Below, in pieces: positions 43,003-52,104 of a DNA stretch of 58,631 nucleotides. The first letter of the stretch is position 1. Each line of letters begins with the position of its first letter. Source of the DNA: Lentisphaeria bacterium (lineage in GTDB: Bacteria; Verrucomicrobiota; Lentisphaeria; Victivallales; UBA1829). The translations under genes and the position numbers were made by a program. Below the pieces are notes generated by a model, which ran no database searches, had not been told where the DNA came from, and worked only from the letters and a program-made list of their open reading frames with translations. The stretch is taken from assembly GCA_017629515.1 (NCBI GenBank), contig JAGBXB010000013.1:1-58631 (forward strand), read 5' to 3'.

Positions 43003-43632
43003 TTACCTTTCTTTCTTTACGGGGATCAGCAGTTTCTGTCCGATGGAAAGCCGGTCGCTTTTCAAATGGTTGATCCTGCGGATATCCTGTACTTTCACTC
43101 TGTATGCTTTTGCAATATTGAAAAGAACATGTCCTTTTTCCACGGTATGTTCCACATATTCCACATCTTTTCCGGCGGGAACGGGATTTTCGATCGCCGG
43201 ATATTTTGTTTTGGGAGGTTTCGCTGCAGATTGTGTCGCAACATTGCCTACATCCCGGATCAGGTGTTCCAGTTTCTGTATTTTTCTTTCCAGATTGTAA
43301 ATTTTATTTTCCAGAGATTGATTCCTGCTGCGGAGTGCTTCAAGACCGGCACTCTGATTCTGTTTCATTGTCCGGTTTTCTCCGGAAACGCGTTTATATT
43401 CCTTTTCCAGAGTCATTACTTTATTTGTCAGGATATTCACATTTTCCACAAGACGGGCATTTTCATCCTGCATGGCTTTTATCTGCTGAATAAGATTGCC
43501 GGTAAGCTGTTCATAATACCGGGAACGGTCCACCCCTTTTGCTGACAGGAGGAAAGGCAGCATGAAGAGCATCCATACAAGCAGAAATGAACTTCTGCCA
43601 TATCTTTTATTGCCATATTTTTTCATCATCAT
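43003..43632 (-). CDS. Secreted LysM-domain protein with coiled coil
   Basis: This frame encodes 209 residues. The start at 43632 follows AAGGAAAAT; two more ATG codons follow directly. Signal peptide: SSFLLVWMLFMLPFLLSA. Residues about 40-130 form a coiled coil with Asn/Glu/Lys heptads (ENARLVENVNILTNKVMTLE). The C-terminus is one LysM domain (HTVEKGHVLFNIAKAYRV, RLSIGQKLLIPV), which binds peptidoglycan. It starts 7 bases after the stop of the preceding gene and belongs to a small envelope operon. Confidence 0.85.
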   Translation of the reverse strand: MMMKKYGNKRYGRSSFLLVWMLFMLPFLLSAKGVDRSRYYEQLTGNLIQQIKAMQDENARLVENVNILTNKVMTLEKEYKRVSGENRTMKQNQSAGLEALRSRNQSLENKIYNLERKIQKLEHLIRDVGNVATQSAAKPPKTKYPAIENPVPAGKDVEYVEHTVEKGHVLFNIAKAYRVKVQDIRRINHLKSDRLSIGQKLLIPVKKER

Positions 43633-43639
43633 ATTTTCC

Positions 43640-44632
43640 TTATTTTTTCTTCCCGCCTGCTGTATCATTATCATCATCCATGTCATCAAAAAGTGTGCTT
43701 TCTTTTGTACGCAGGGAGCGTTTTTCATTTTCAAAGACCCCTTTGATAAAGGGAATATCTTTGATTTCTTCATAATCTTTATCTTTCAAAGCACTTCTTC
43801 CGCCTGTAAGCACAACTGTTCCCAGTTCTTTATTGATGGCAAGGCGGGGGGATGTTGTGGTTTTCAAACGCACTTCCGAAGAAGTAAGCCTGCCGTTTAT
43901 ATCAAATACACAATAGGAAAAAACTTTCGGACTTCCGGCAATGACAACATGCAGTCTGCTTGCATTATCCACTGCACACTGAGGCAGAAGCATATTACCG
44001 AAATAATATCCCAGATGCCGCAGACAATAGACTTTTTTATGATCTTCTATCATAAGCATATACATTACATTTGTTCCGTTGTCATAAGAAAGGATGCTGT
44101 ATTTGCGGGTGGGGATAACTGTATTGTTTTTCCCGGTCAGTTCTTCCGGCAGCCCTACTGCCGCCTCCCAGATCTTTCTGCCCTCTGTGATGGTAAAACG
44201 CAGATCATTGGAGCGGTAGGCCCGGGGCATTTTCGGATGGGAGATAATAGCGCGGACGGTATATTGTCCTTTACGGAACAATTTATAATACTGGGTAAGA
44301 TTGCAATTGAAACTTTTTATGGCACCGGGCTGTAAAATAACTCCTCTGGGGGAGGGGCTTTTCGCAGAAGCAAGGGAGACATAGTTTCCTGTTTCCTTTG
44401 ACCGGATCTCGAAATCCAGTTTTCCGGCAAGTCCTTTGGCCTCTCCGAATACAATAGGATGTCCGGAAACATTCCGCATGTCGATCCTGATATATACGGG
44501 CTCATACATGAGATAATTCTTCTGGGGAAGAGAGATCTTCATAGCGATCTGTCCATACATCTCAAAAGACATAAACAAAGTAATGAAAAATATAAAGAAA
44601 AGAAAGATTTTTCCATTTGGATTCATACGCAT
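43640..44632 (-). CDS. Secreted hypothetical protein
   Basis: This frame encodes 330 residues. The signal peptide is IFLFFIFFITLFMSFEMYG. The N-terminal about 120 residues are beta-rich and Ig-like in feel (YLMYEPVYIRIDMRNVSGHP); the middle has repeated short strands that could form a propeller fragment. The tail is very acidic (STLFDDMDDDNDTAGGKKK). The start overlaps the glycosyltransferase stop by 10 bases. The function is unknown; it probably acts in the periplasm. Confidence 0.6.
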   Translation of the reverse strand: MRMNPNGKIFLFFIFFITLFMSFEMYGQIAMKISLPQKNYLMYEPVYIRIDMRNVSGHPIVFGEAKGLAGKLDFEIRSKETGNYVSLASAKSPSPRGVILQPGAIKSFNCNLTQYYKLFRKGQYTVRAIISHPKMPRAYRSNDLRFTITEGRKIWEAAVGLPEELTGKNNTVIPTRKYSILSYDNGTNVMYMLMIEDHKKVYCLRHLGYYFGNMLLPQCAVDNASRLHVVIAGSPKVFSYCVFDINGRLTSSEVRLKTTTSPRLAINKELGTVVLTGGRSALKDKDYEEIKDIPFIKGVFENEKRSLRTKESTLFDDMDDDNDTAGGKKK

Positions 44633-45693
44633 TTTTCACCATCCTTTTCTGTCAGTATATGATGGATCGAATCTGCCACCAGCACGGGATCGATCGCTTT
44701 GTGGCAGGAAAGTAAAGAACACTCCCTGCGGAAACATTTGATGCAGGAAAGTTTTGTATCCTGAAAAACCAGTGCTTTTTTGCAGCACGGCCCGGTAAGA
44801 TCCGGATCGGTAGGGCCGAAAAAGGCGACCGGGATCGTATCGGTAAATGCGGCAATATGCATGGGGCCGCTGTCATTGCATATGAGGATCCCGGCAAACC
44901 GGATAAGTTCCACCAATTCCCCTATTGTGGTCTTTCCGCAAAGATCCGTGCAGGCAATACCCGCCGGCAGAGCCTTTTTCAACTCATCCACACTCTCTTT
45001 TTCAGCGTTGGAACCAAGAATGAGAAAATGTACTTCCGGAAATTTTTTATGTACTTCCTGCATGATTTTTGCAAAAAATCCGCTTTCCCATGTTTTACTC
45101 TGCCAGCGTGCACCGGGGGCAACAGCAATGACAGTCCGCTTTTCTGTCAGATCCAATCCCGCTTCCAGAGCCTTTTTTACAGCACTCTGACGGTATTTTT
45201 CCAGTACGGGAAGATGGAAATATTTCTCCGGAAGAGGGATATTTTCCGCTTTTGCCGTCATGTGACAGAGTTTGTCTACTGCGTGGCGGGTCTCTGCCGG
45301 ATAAGTCATTTTTCTGTTGTAGAAGATACGGGTGAGTTTTTCTCTGGGAGCGTCAGGGCCGTAACGCAGAGGACTTTTCGTGAGAAAAGAGAAAAATCCG
45401 CTGCGGAGCAACCCCTGAAAATCATATACCGCATCATATTTTTCTTCCCGCAATGCGGAAAAAAGCCGGAAAAAGGCAGAAAAAAATGTGGAAAATTTTC
45501 CCAGACTTTTTCTGTCAAAAAAGATTTTTTTCTTTACAAAAGGCAGATAGTCCAGTAATTCAGAAAATGCAGGATGGATCATCCAGGAGATTTCTCTTTT
45601 CTCCCCGTCTTTTTCCGCCAGAGCGGATGCAGCGGGGAACGCATGGAGAACATCTCCCAGACTGCTCGGCTTTATAACAAGAAATCTTTTCAT
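44623..45693 (-). CDS. Glycosyltransferase family 9 (lipopolysaccharide heptosyltransferase-like)
   Basis: This frame encodes 356 residues with AGGATAG upstream. The N-terminal LVIKPSSLGDVLHAFPAAS and the C-terminal FAGILICNDSGPMHIAAFTDTIPVAFFGPTDP are the GT9 signatures. These enzymes add heptose or similar sugars to the lipopolysaccharide core at the inner membrane face. The closest named relative appears to be heptosyltransferase I (WaaC). Exact donor and position in the core are not predictable. Confidence 0.85.
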   Translation of the reverse strand: MKRFLVIKPSSLGDVLHAFPAASALAEKDGEKREISWMIHPAFSELLDYLPFVKKKIFFDRKSLGKFSTFFSAFFRLFSALREEKYDAVYDFQGLLRSGFFSFLTKSPLRYGPDAPREKLTRIFYNRKMTYPAETRHAVDKLCHMTAKAENIPLPEKYFHLPVLEKYRQSAVKKALEAGLDLTEKRTVIAVAPGARWQSKTWESGFFAKIMQEVHKKFPEVHFLILGSNAEKESVDELKKALPAGIACTDLCGKTTIGELVELIRFAGILICNDSGPMHIAAFTDTIPVAFFGPTDPDLTGPCCKKALVFQDTKLSCIKCFRRECSLLSCHKAIDPVLVADSIHHILTEKDGEKCV

Positions 45694-45735
45694 CAGTTCT
45701 ATCCTGCAAATAATGTTATCGGGTTGCCCGGGATA

Positions 45736-46545
45736 TCAGGAACCTGTGGCAAGGCGTTCCGCAAGGCGTTCCGGAAGTCCCACCTCCCTGATCCTTGCCT
45801 GAGTGGCGGCAATATCATAGGGAACACGGTATCTTGTTACATTTTTATCATTGGAATCATATACGGCAAAGGAGGCACGGGGGTCTTTATTCCTCGGCTG
45901 ACCGATACTGCCTACATTGAGAAGATATTTATACCCCGTCTGCAAATCTACGGAAACACTGTCAAACACACTGAAATCTCTGGGCATTTCAGGCGTTGCC
46001 GGATCTGTCCATGCGCGGAGCTCTTCAATTTGTCTTGTCGCCTGCGCCGCGATGGGTTTCTTGCAGAATCCCACCGGAACATGGGAGTGACCGCAGAAGC
46101 ACAACTGGGTGAACTGATAAGCAAAATTATCCGCAGCATGGTGTTCATCAAAAATATACCCCCATGCTTCCGGACTGTCCAGAGTGGAGTGGACGATGGT
46201 GACAAATGCCCCTTTGATGGTTTGGCGCATAGGCAGATTGGTGAGCCATGCACGGTCATCAAGGGAGAGCTGGGATTTTGTCCAGAGAACGGCAGCTTTG
46301 GCGTGGGGATTGAAACTTTCCAGCACATCGTCATTATTTGCTGCATATTCATCGTGATTGCCCTTGACTGCACCTGCAATATCCAGAGAGCGGATTATAT
46401 CCATACACTCCTTGGGATTGCCGTTATAGCCGACCACATCACCAAGAAAAATGTATTTATCGATTTCCAGATCACGGCATTTTTCCATGACCGCAGTCAA
46501 GGCTTCCAGATTGCCGTGGATATCACTTAAAATTGCATATCTCAT
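45736..46545 (-). CDS. Metallophosphoesterase (YfcE/ApaH-like)
   Basis: This frame encodes 269 residues with GGAGCGAG upstream. Metal motifs in order are ILSDIHGNLEAL, FLGDVVGYNGNP, VKGNHDEYA, TIVHSTLD and CFCGHSHVPVG, with GSIGQPRNKDPRASFAVYD near the end. Proteins with this exact layout are cytoplasmic phosphodiesterases or nucleotide phosphatases. It starts 43 bases from the glycosyltransferase gene on the same strand. Confidence 0.85.
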   Translation of the reverse strand: MRYAILSDIHGNLEALTAVMEKCRDLEIDKYIFLGDVVGYNGNPKECMDIIRSLDIAGAVKGNHDEYAANNDDVLESFNPHAKAAVLWTKSQLSLDDRAWLTNLPMRQTIKGAFVTIVHSTLDSPEAWGYIFDEHHAADNFAYQFTQLCFCGHSHVPVGFCKKPIAAQATRQIEELRAWTDPATPEMPRDFSVFDSVSVDLQTGYKYLLNVGSIGQPRNKDPRASFAVYDSNDKNVTRYRVPYDIAATQARIREVGLPERLAERLATGS

Positions 46546-46860
46546 ACTCTCGCTCCATAGTTTGATTCCGCCGGAAAATTTTTCCGGAACTCTTCCGGCT
46601 GTATAAAGGGTACTAAAAATATAACCGATTTTTTTAAAAAGGCAAGTCCGTGAGCAAATTTATATGACTTTTTTATTATTATTTAAAAAGGTAAAGATTC
46701 TTTCCCCTGTTAGAAGAACGGGGGAAAAAGAGGGGGGAAAGAGCAGGAAAGAAGCGTAAAACAGGAAAAAAAAGAGGAAAGATGTTTTTGTTTCATCTTC
46801 CCTCTCTGTGGCTGTAAAATATTTCTCTGTTATCGAGGTCCTTTGAGATCCTCTCTTCTT
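46546..46860 (-). other. Intergenic region with capA terminator
   Basis: The 315 bases between two leftward genes hold no convincing coding sequence. Features are the capA terminator, a second inverted repeat (TTCCCC / GGGGGAA, about 46700-46726) and a palindrome CCGGAAAATTTTTCCGG near 46568-46585 in the likely leader of the phosphoesterase gene. Confidence 0.4.
46765..46804 (-). terminator. Rho-independent terminator after the CapA-like gene
   Basis: On the minus strand GAGGGAAGATG pairs with CATCTTTCCTC, followed by a run of seven T residues. It lies 57 bases past the stop at 46861. Confidence 0.75.
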
Positions 46861-48156
46861 TTATGCGGGCAGAATAAGACCATTTTCCATTTTCAGTTCC
46901 ACGCCGTAAGGTCTGCTCAACTCCTGTAAAAGGGTATAAATTTCTTCCGCTTCCCTGCCGGTGGCGGCAACAGGAAGCCCGTTCATATCATCTTTTCTGT
47001 CGAAATTGAGATATACGGGCAGAAGTTCCCATTTGACCATTTTTCCGTCTTCAAAGTAGAGTTTGGGCAATACGGTCTGGTAGTTCTTTTTATTGCAGTG
47101 CAATCCTACCTTATTTCCTCTGGAACGGGCAAACAAACCCTCCTGTGCCGTACTGTTGATATCAATACCGAATTTTTCCATAAAGTCCGCAGGAAGAAAT
47201 TCCACTTTCAAACCCTGGTAAATAAAATCGCCCAGAGAATAGAAAATGGGGGTGTTTTTATAGATCTCCATGGGGCGCAGTCTGTGGCAGCCGCCGCCGA
47301 AAACAGCGGAAACTCCGGCATCGATACAGTCATGGGCAAATTCTTTCAGATATTCTGCGGGATTTTCCTCCCGGATGTAATCATCATCGTGGCAATGCAC
47401 CAGCATAAATACATATTCGCACTCCTCTTTTGCTTTTTTGACCGCATCCAGAATACGTTTTTTATCCCCGGCATGACAGGTGGAGGAGGGAACATCCGTT
47501 CTGGTCGTATATTTCTGTGTCCCCATAAAGAAATAGCCTTCCGGATCAGGAGTCATAAAGCCTGTGGCAATGAGTCTTTCTCGGTAGTTGTTCATATTGG
47601 TGCTTTTGGCGATCTCTTTCAGACATTCTGCCTGTTCTTCCGTGACTTTGTAAAGGGAATCATGGCGCAGATAATTCACCCCCGGACGCCCTTTGAGGTA
47701 TTTTGTGGGTCTGCCCGCCATGGATGCGATCTGGAAAGAGCAATCCACGGCAAAGACCGCAACGCGTCCGCCGTTGACTTCCAATATGGCAGGTTTGGCG
47801 GCTTCTTCCAGAGTTCTGCCGGTTCCGGAGTGGGCAACCTGGTAACTGTCCAGAGTGTCGATGGTGGAAAGAAGTCCCTCATGGCAGTAATCCATCACGT
47901 GATTGTTGGCTGTGCCGAAATAGTTGAATCCGTAACGGAAAAGTTCTTCCAGATATTTTTTTCTGGTATTGATCCATGTTCCTCCGCTGTACGCATTGGG
48001 CGGGCAGTCAAAGTCGGAAAGATTGGTTTCCAGATTGGTCAGTTTCACATCGCAGGATTTGATAAAATCTGCCACAGAATCTATGTTTTCCGCATATTCC
48101 TCCGGGAATTGCGCCACAAAAAGACTGTCACCTGTGCCGGTTGCTGTCAGTTTCAT
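46861..48156 (-). CDS. CapA-family poly-gamma-glutamate/polysaccharide synthesis-like protein
   Basis: This frame encodes 431 residues with AAGGAG upstream and no signal peptide. The family fold is a metallophosphatase-like domain: MKLTATGTGDSLF, VKLTNLETNLSDFDC, FNYFGTANNHVMDY, YVFMLVHCHDDDYI, and VFGGGCHRLRPMEIYKNTPI with SLGDF. CapA proteins take part in polyglutamate or polysaccharide capsule synthesis, but many relatives have unknown roles. It follows the NifX-like gene by 38 bases. Confidence 0.8.
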   Translation of the reverse strand: MKLTATGTGDSLFVAQFPEEYAENIDSVADFIKSCDVKLTNLETNLSDFDCPPNAYSGGTWINTRKKYLEELFRYGFNYFGTANNHVMDYCHEGLLSTIDTLDSYQVAHSGTGRTLEEAAKPAILEVNGGRVAVFAVDCSFQIASMAGRPTKYLKGRPGVNYLRHDSLYKVTEEQAECLKEIAKSTNMNNYRERLIATGFMTPDPEGYFFMGTQKYTTRTDVPSSTCHAGDKKRILDAVKKAKEECEYVFMLVHCHDDDYIREENPAEYLKEFAHDCIDAGVSAVFGGGCHRLRPMEIYKNTPIFYSLGDFIYQGLKVEFLPADFMEKFGIDINSTAQEGLFARSRGNKVGLHCNKKNYQTVLPKLYFEDGKMVKWELLPVYLNFDRKDDMNGLPVAATGREAEEIYTLLQELSRPYGVELKMENGLILPA

Positions 48157-48194
48157 TTTTTTCTCTCCTTTTTATATGAAAAATGCTGAAATTT

Positions 48195-48548
48195 TCAAAA
48201 TTTTCCGGGACACTCTCCGCAGCTTCTTCCGCTGGAAGAGCAGAAGCACTCTCTGTTTCTTTCCAGTGTATCTGCCAGATAGTCCTCAAGGACTTTCTGC
48301 ACATTTTCCTCCACGCATCCGGAAACTGCTTTTATGTTGTTGCCTTCCAGAAACATGTTGGAACAAAGCCCTATCCCTTTACAGAAAAGAACTTCCACCC
48401 CTTTCTTTTTCAAGAGTTCCGGCAAAGAAGCAGGTAATGGAACAATATCCTCTCTCTTCCCGTTTTCCGAAAGAAAAAGGATAAAAGCACTTTTTCCCAG
48501 TGTGGCGGCCATTTTCCCTTCTTCATCCACTGCAAAGGCAAAAAGCAT
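48195..48548 (-). CDS. NifX/NafY-type Fe-Mo cofactor-binding-like protein with Cys-rich tail
   Basis: This frame encodes 117 residues with AGGAGG upstream. The N-terminal MLFAFAVDEEGKMAATLGKS and VEVLFCKGIGLCSNMFLEG match the dinitrogenase cofactor-binding family, small proteins found well outside nitrogen fixers. The C-terminal tail has five cysteines (CFCSSSGRSCGEC), so an Fe-S or other metal site is plausible. No nif genes are nearby. Its pairing with a CapA-like gene is unexplained. Confidence 0.75.
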   Translation of the reverse strand: MLFAFAVDEEGKMAATLGKSAFILFLSENGKREDIVPLPASLPELLKKKGVEVLFCKGIGLCSNMFLEGNNIKAVSGCVEENVQKVLEDYLADTLERNRECFCSSSGRSCGECPGKF

Positions 48549-48662
48549 TTTTTTCTCCTCCTCTTCTGCTCCCGGTTATCTGTTTTACAGCATAAAAATA
48601 TCTCTCTTTTCAGATTTTTCAAGGCAGAACATTTCTTTAATGGCAAAAATAAACAGGAAAAC

Positions 48663-48691
48663 TTGTATTTTCCCCTTTGAAAGAATATATT
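48663..48691 (+). promoter_or_regulatory. Sigma70-like promoter of the DUF4838 gene
   Basis: TTGTAT and TATATT are separated by 17 nt, ending 53 nt before the start codon at 48745. Confidence 0.5.
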
Positions 48692-48744
48692 ATTTGCGTT
48701 TGTGACGCTGAAATACAGTAAAAATCAATATAAAGGTATATTTT

Positions 48745-51435
48745 ATGAAAAAAGTATTCATATTTGCGTTTTTTTCCTTCTTTGCATTTTCCTTTCTTCT
48801 CTGTGGTGCAGATTTAGTGAAAAACGGGGAAAGTAAAGGCGTTATCCTTTTGCAAAAAAATGCGCCACCTCCGGTACAGCTGGCGGCTTCGGAAATCGCC
48901 GGTTATGTGAAAAAAATCACCGGAACAGATTTTCCTGTGATGGAAAAGGCCAATGGAAAATATATCATCTCCTTTGAACTTGCAAATGATCCCTCTCTGG
49001 GAAAAGAGGGGTACAGACTCACTGGAAAGAAAAATTCTCTTCTTATTTCCGCCAATACTCCCAGAGGGATATTGTATGGTTCTTATGCTTTCATAGAAGA
49101 ATTTTTCGGTGTCCGCTGGCTTGCCCCCGGGGAACTGTATGAATATACCCCCTCCCGGAAAACTCTTTCTGTTCCGGATAAGATACGGAAAATGGCAAAA
49201 CCGGAATTTACTGTAAGAAAAGCCGGATTTGTGGGCTGCAACTGGAATTCCGATACTCTGGAAAGCTGGAAATATCTTATCCGCAACCGCTGGCAGGTGG
49301 GCGGCAATTACCGTTTACGGGATAAATACTGCCGGGGATTTGCAAAGGATTATGACAGTTTCGATGCAGACTATTCCGGAGGAGGTCATTGTCTTATGAG
49401 TCTTGTTTCCGATAAACTTTTTGATACTCATCCGGAATATTTCGCCCTTGTGAAAGGCAGAAGGATCAAACAGGCAAATGCCAAAGGGCATCATCAATCC
49501 CAGCCCTGTACCAGTCATCCGGAAGTGATTGCCCTTGCCGTGAAAGGGGTAACGGAATATTTTGATAGATCCCCCAAGGGCAGTTCCTATCTTATCGGCA
49601 ATAACGATGTGCAGACCTGGTGCGAATGTGAAAACTGTGTGGCACAGGATACTGCTGAAGAACGGAAGAAAGGCTTTGTTTCCACCCGTTTCTTCAAATT
49701 TATCAATGAGGTCATTAAAGGCGTGCGTAAAAAACACCCTGACGCCAATATCCTTGCCTGGGGGTATCAGAATTACCGTTTTGCCCCCAAAGGAGTGAAG
49801 CCCGACCCCTCATTGCGGATCAATCTCTGCGATCATCAGAGATGTTACCGGCACAGTCTTCTGGATAAAAACTGCAAACAGAATGATATGTTCCGGGATA
49901 TGTTCATGAGTTGGAGAGTTTTGGGTCTGCCTGTAACGGAACGGGGATATCAGGAAGTGCTTTTGCGAAGCGGCTACTTCTATCTTCCCATTGAAAATGT
50001 CATTGCCGATGACTTGCGTTATTTTAAGAAGATCGGTGTGGACGGGTACGAATATATCACAACTCCTCCTGACGGCACATACGGGAAACGGTATGCGGCA
50101 AAGGAAGCTGACGCACAGAAAAACGCCATGTATTGTCTGTGGCCCTCTTTCTATGTGGCAGGGAAAATGTTCTGGGATACTTCCCTTGATCCGGAAAAGA
50201 TATGGGAGGATGCGGGGAAACATTTTTACGGCAAAGCATGGAATGTAATGAAAGAATACCGGAAACTTTTGCGGAATGCCTATACAGGAACAGTTGGACA
50301 CATCATTTACAGCAATCCCCCCGTGGAGGTAGGCAGATGTCTGCAAAAACCCGGTGTGGAAAAGAAACTCCTTTCACTGCTCAATGAAGCGGAACGCCTT
50401 GCCGGAAGTGATCCGGATATCCGCATCCGTAAACGCCTCGCTCTGGAAAAGAAATATTTTCTGGATACCTGGGTGAAAAATGCCAGAGAGTTTGAGAAAA
50501 CCCTTTCCCGTACCTCCTTTGCCGTGAGAACTTCTGAAAAGATCCTTCCGGATGGAACAATAAAGGAAAAAAGTTGGACAGAAGCCCAGTATATAGCCGG
50601 ATTTTCCAGAAAAGTGGAGCCGCCTGCGTACCCGGCAGATGTATTTATGAAAGTCCTTTATGATAAGGATTTCCTCTATATTGCCCTGAACGGCACTTCC
50701 CCTGTCGCCGGAGAAAAATGGATCATGACTTTCCCCGATCACAGCAATCTTGCCGCTCCGCTCAAAAATTTTGATCTTGACGGGAAAACCCCCTTTGAAA
50801 AGGTGAGGAAAGAGCGAAACGGGGAAATATGTTATGAAATGAAACTGCCCCGTACTCTTGCGGGAATAAAGGAAAATGCTGCAACATTTTTTGTAAATGT
50901 GAAAAGAATACAGTCTTCCCAGATTTGCGGGGAACTTTATAAGACCCCTCTCGGCGCAGTTACTCTGGGAAAAGAGGGAACGAAAAACGGTTCTTTTGCC
51001 GATCTGGAAAAAACAAGACCCGCCCGGAAAAACATTCTCTCCAAAATGTTTCCGAAATACTGGGGTTTTTCCGGTATAAATGCCTCCTTTGATGAAAAGA
51101 AAGGATTTCTTTTGCTTAATGGTGTGATCTATCAGTTTATGAATGTCAATGGCGGGGAAAAGGGCGGTATATTGAAAGTGGAACTGAAAACTTCCGCTTC
51201 TGCCGGAAAAACTGGAAGTGTCCGGCCCTATTTGAGTCTCTGCGTAAGAAAACCCGACGACCGGGGCGGCTTCCGGCATGATATCAAAAAGTACGGCAGA
51301 AGAACTTCTGTAACACAACACGCACTCTATAACTTTGCTTTTGAACTTGCTCCCTATGAAAACGGATATATTTATCTGGAGGGACAGAATGTTCAGCTGG
51401 AAAGCGTCAGTGCCGCCTTTGAAGAAAAAAAGTAA
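48745..51435 (+). CDS. Secreted DUF4838 protein, GH67-like glycosidase
   Basis: This frame encodes 896 residues. The signal peptide is MKKVFIFAFFSFFAFSFLLCG. The N-terminal domain (about 25-130) has VQLAASEIAGYVKKITG and TPRGILYGSYAFIEEFFGVRWL, as in the small domain of GH67 alpha-glucuronidases. The central domain (about 150-560) is the DUF4838 barrel with SQPCTSHPEV and GNNDVQTWCECENC. The rest is beta-rich and may bind carbohydrate. It probably acts on a complex glycan in the periplasm or outside. An own promoter precedes it; the M50 gene follows after 18 bases. Confidence 0.82.
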   Translation: MKKVFIFAFFSFFAFSFLLCGADLVKNGESKGVILLQKNAPPPVQLAASEIAGYVKKITGTDFPVMEKANGKYIISFELANDPSLGKEGYRLTGKKNSLLISANTPRGILYGSYAFIEEFFGVRWLAPGELYEYTPSRKTLSVPDKIRKMAKPEFTVRKAGFVGCNWNSDTLESWKYLIRNRWQVGGNYRLRDKYCRGFAKDYDSFDADYSGGGHCLMSLVSDKLFDTHPEYFALVKGRRIKQANAKGHHQSQPCTSHPEVIALAVKGVTEYFDRSPKGSSYLIGNNDVQTWCECENCVAQDTAEERKKGFVSTRFFKFINEVIKGVRKKHPDANILAWGYQNYRFAPKGVKPDPSLRINLCDHQRCYRHSLLDKNCKQNDMFRDMFMSWRVLGLPVTERGYQEVLLRSGYFYLPIENVIADDLRYFKKIGVDGYEYITTPPDGTYGKRYAAKEADAQKNAMYCLWPSFYVAGKMFWDTSLDPEKIWEDAGKHFYGKAWNVMKEYRKLLRNAYTGTVGHIIYSNPPVEVGRCLQKPGVEKKLLSLLNEAERLAGSDPDIRIRKRLALEKKYFLDTWVKNAREFEKTLSRTSFAVRTSEKILPDGTIKEKSWTEAQYIAGFSRKVEPPAYPADVFMKVLYDKDFLYIALNGTSPVAGEKWIMTFPDHSNLAAPLKNFDLDGKTPFEKVRKERNGEICYEMKLPRTLAGIKENAATFFVNVKRIQSSQICGELYKTPLGAVTLGKEGTKNGSFADLEKTRPARKNILSKMFPKYWGFSGINASFDEKKGFLLLNGVIYQFMNVNGGEKGGILKVELKTSASAGKTGSVRPYLSLCVRKPDDRGGFRHDIKKYGRRTSVTQHALYNFAFELAPYENGYIYLEGQNVQLESVSAAFEEKK

Positions 51436-51453
51436 GAAAAAGGAGACATTTTC

Positions 51454-52089
51454 ATGTTTATTGTCAGAACGCTGTTCAACGATCCCTACCATTTTTTTAT
51501 GATTTTTCTCATCGTTGTTTTTTCCGTCTGCCTGCATGAGTTTTTCCATGCGTGGGCGGCTGTGACGGAAGGGGATGAGTCTCTGCGGGATCACCTTACC
51601 CTCAACCCTTTGAAACAAATGGGGGTCATGTCCATCATCATGTTTCTTTTTCTGGGGATCGCCTGGGGGAGCGTGCCGGTAAGGAAAGACGTACTGCGGG
51701 GGAGGAAAAGTCTTTTGAAGATCGCTCTTGCCGGGCCTGCGGCAAACATGCTTCTTTATCTTATTGCTTTTGTGCTTCTCTTCTGTATCTGCAAATGGGC
51801 GGATCAGGGGGATATGGAAGATATGCGGAACAGGACTTTACTCTTATTCACTGTGACCATGGGGGTCTATAATTTTGTACTTCTCCTCTTTAATCTGCTG
51901 CCTGTACCCGGATTGGACGGATGGCACATTCTGAAATACTTTTTCCCCGATAAGATGGAGATAAAGTCTGAATGGGTGAAAGGGATCATGGCAGGCGTGA
52001 TCCTGGGAGCGATTTTCATTATTCCCTATATATTCAAACTGGGATATTTTGTGCTTTTCAAATCGGTAGCAGTTCTTCTCCAACAATAA
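51454..52089 (+). CDS. Site-2 protease family (M50) membrane protein
   Basis: This frame encodes 211 residues with AAGGAG upstream. The zinc motif is HEFFH (CLHEFFHAWAAV), and NLLPVPGLDGWHIL supplies the third ligand, Asp, in the family's NPxPxxDG-type motif. Four to five membrane helices are visible. It is a short M50B protease without a PDZ domain, so its substrate and trigger are unknown. It probably cleaves within membranes. Confidence 0.88.
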   Translation: MFIVRTLFNDPYHFFMIFLIVVFSVCLHEFFHAWAAVTEGDESLRDHLTLNPLKQMGVMSIIMFLFLGIAWGSVPVRKDVLRGRKSLLKIALAGPAANMLLYLIAFVLLFCICKWADQGDMEDMRNRTLLLFTVTMGVYNFVLLLFNLLPVPGLDGWHILKYFFPDKMEIKSEWVKGIMAGVILGAIFIIPYIFKLGYFVLFKSVAVLLQQ

Positions 52090-52104
52090 AAAGGATCCGG
52101 GAAA

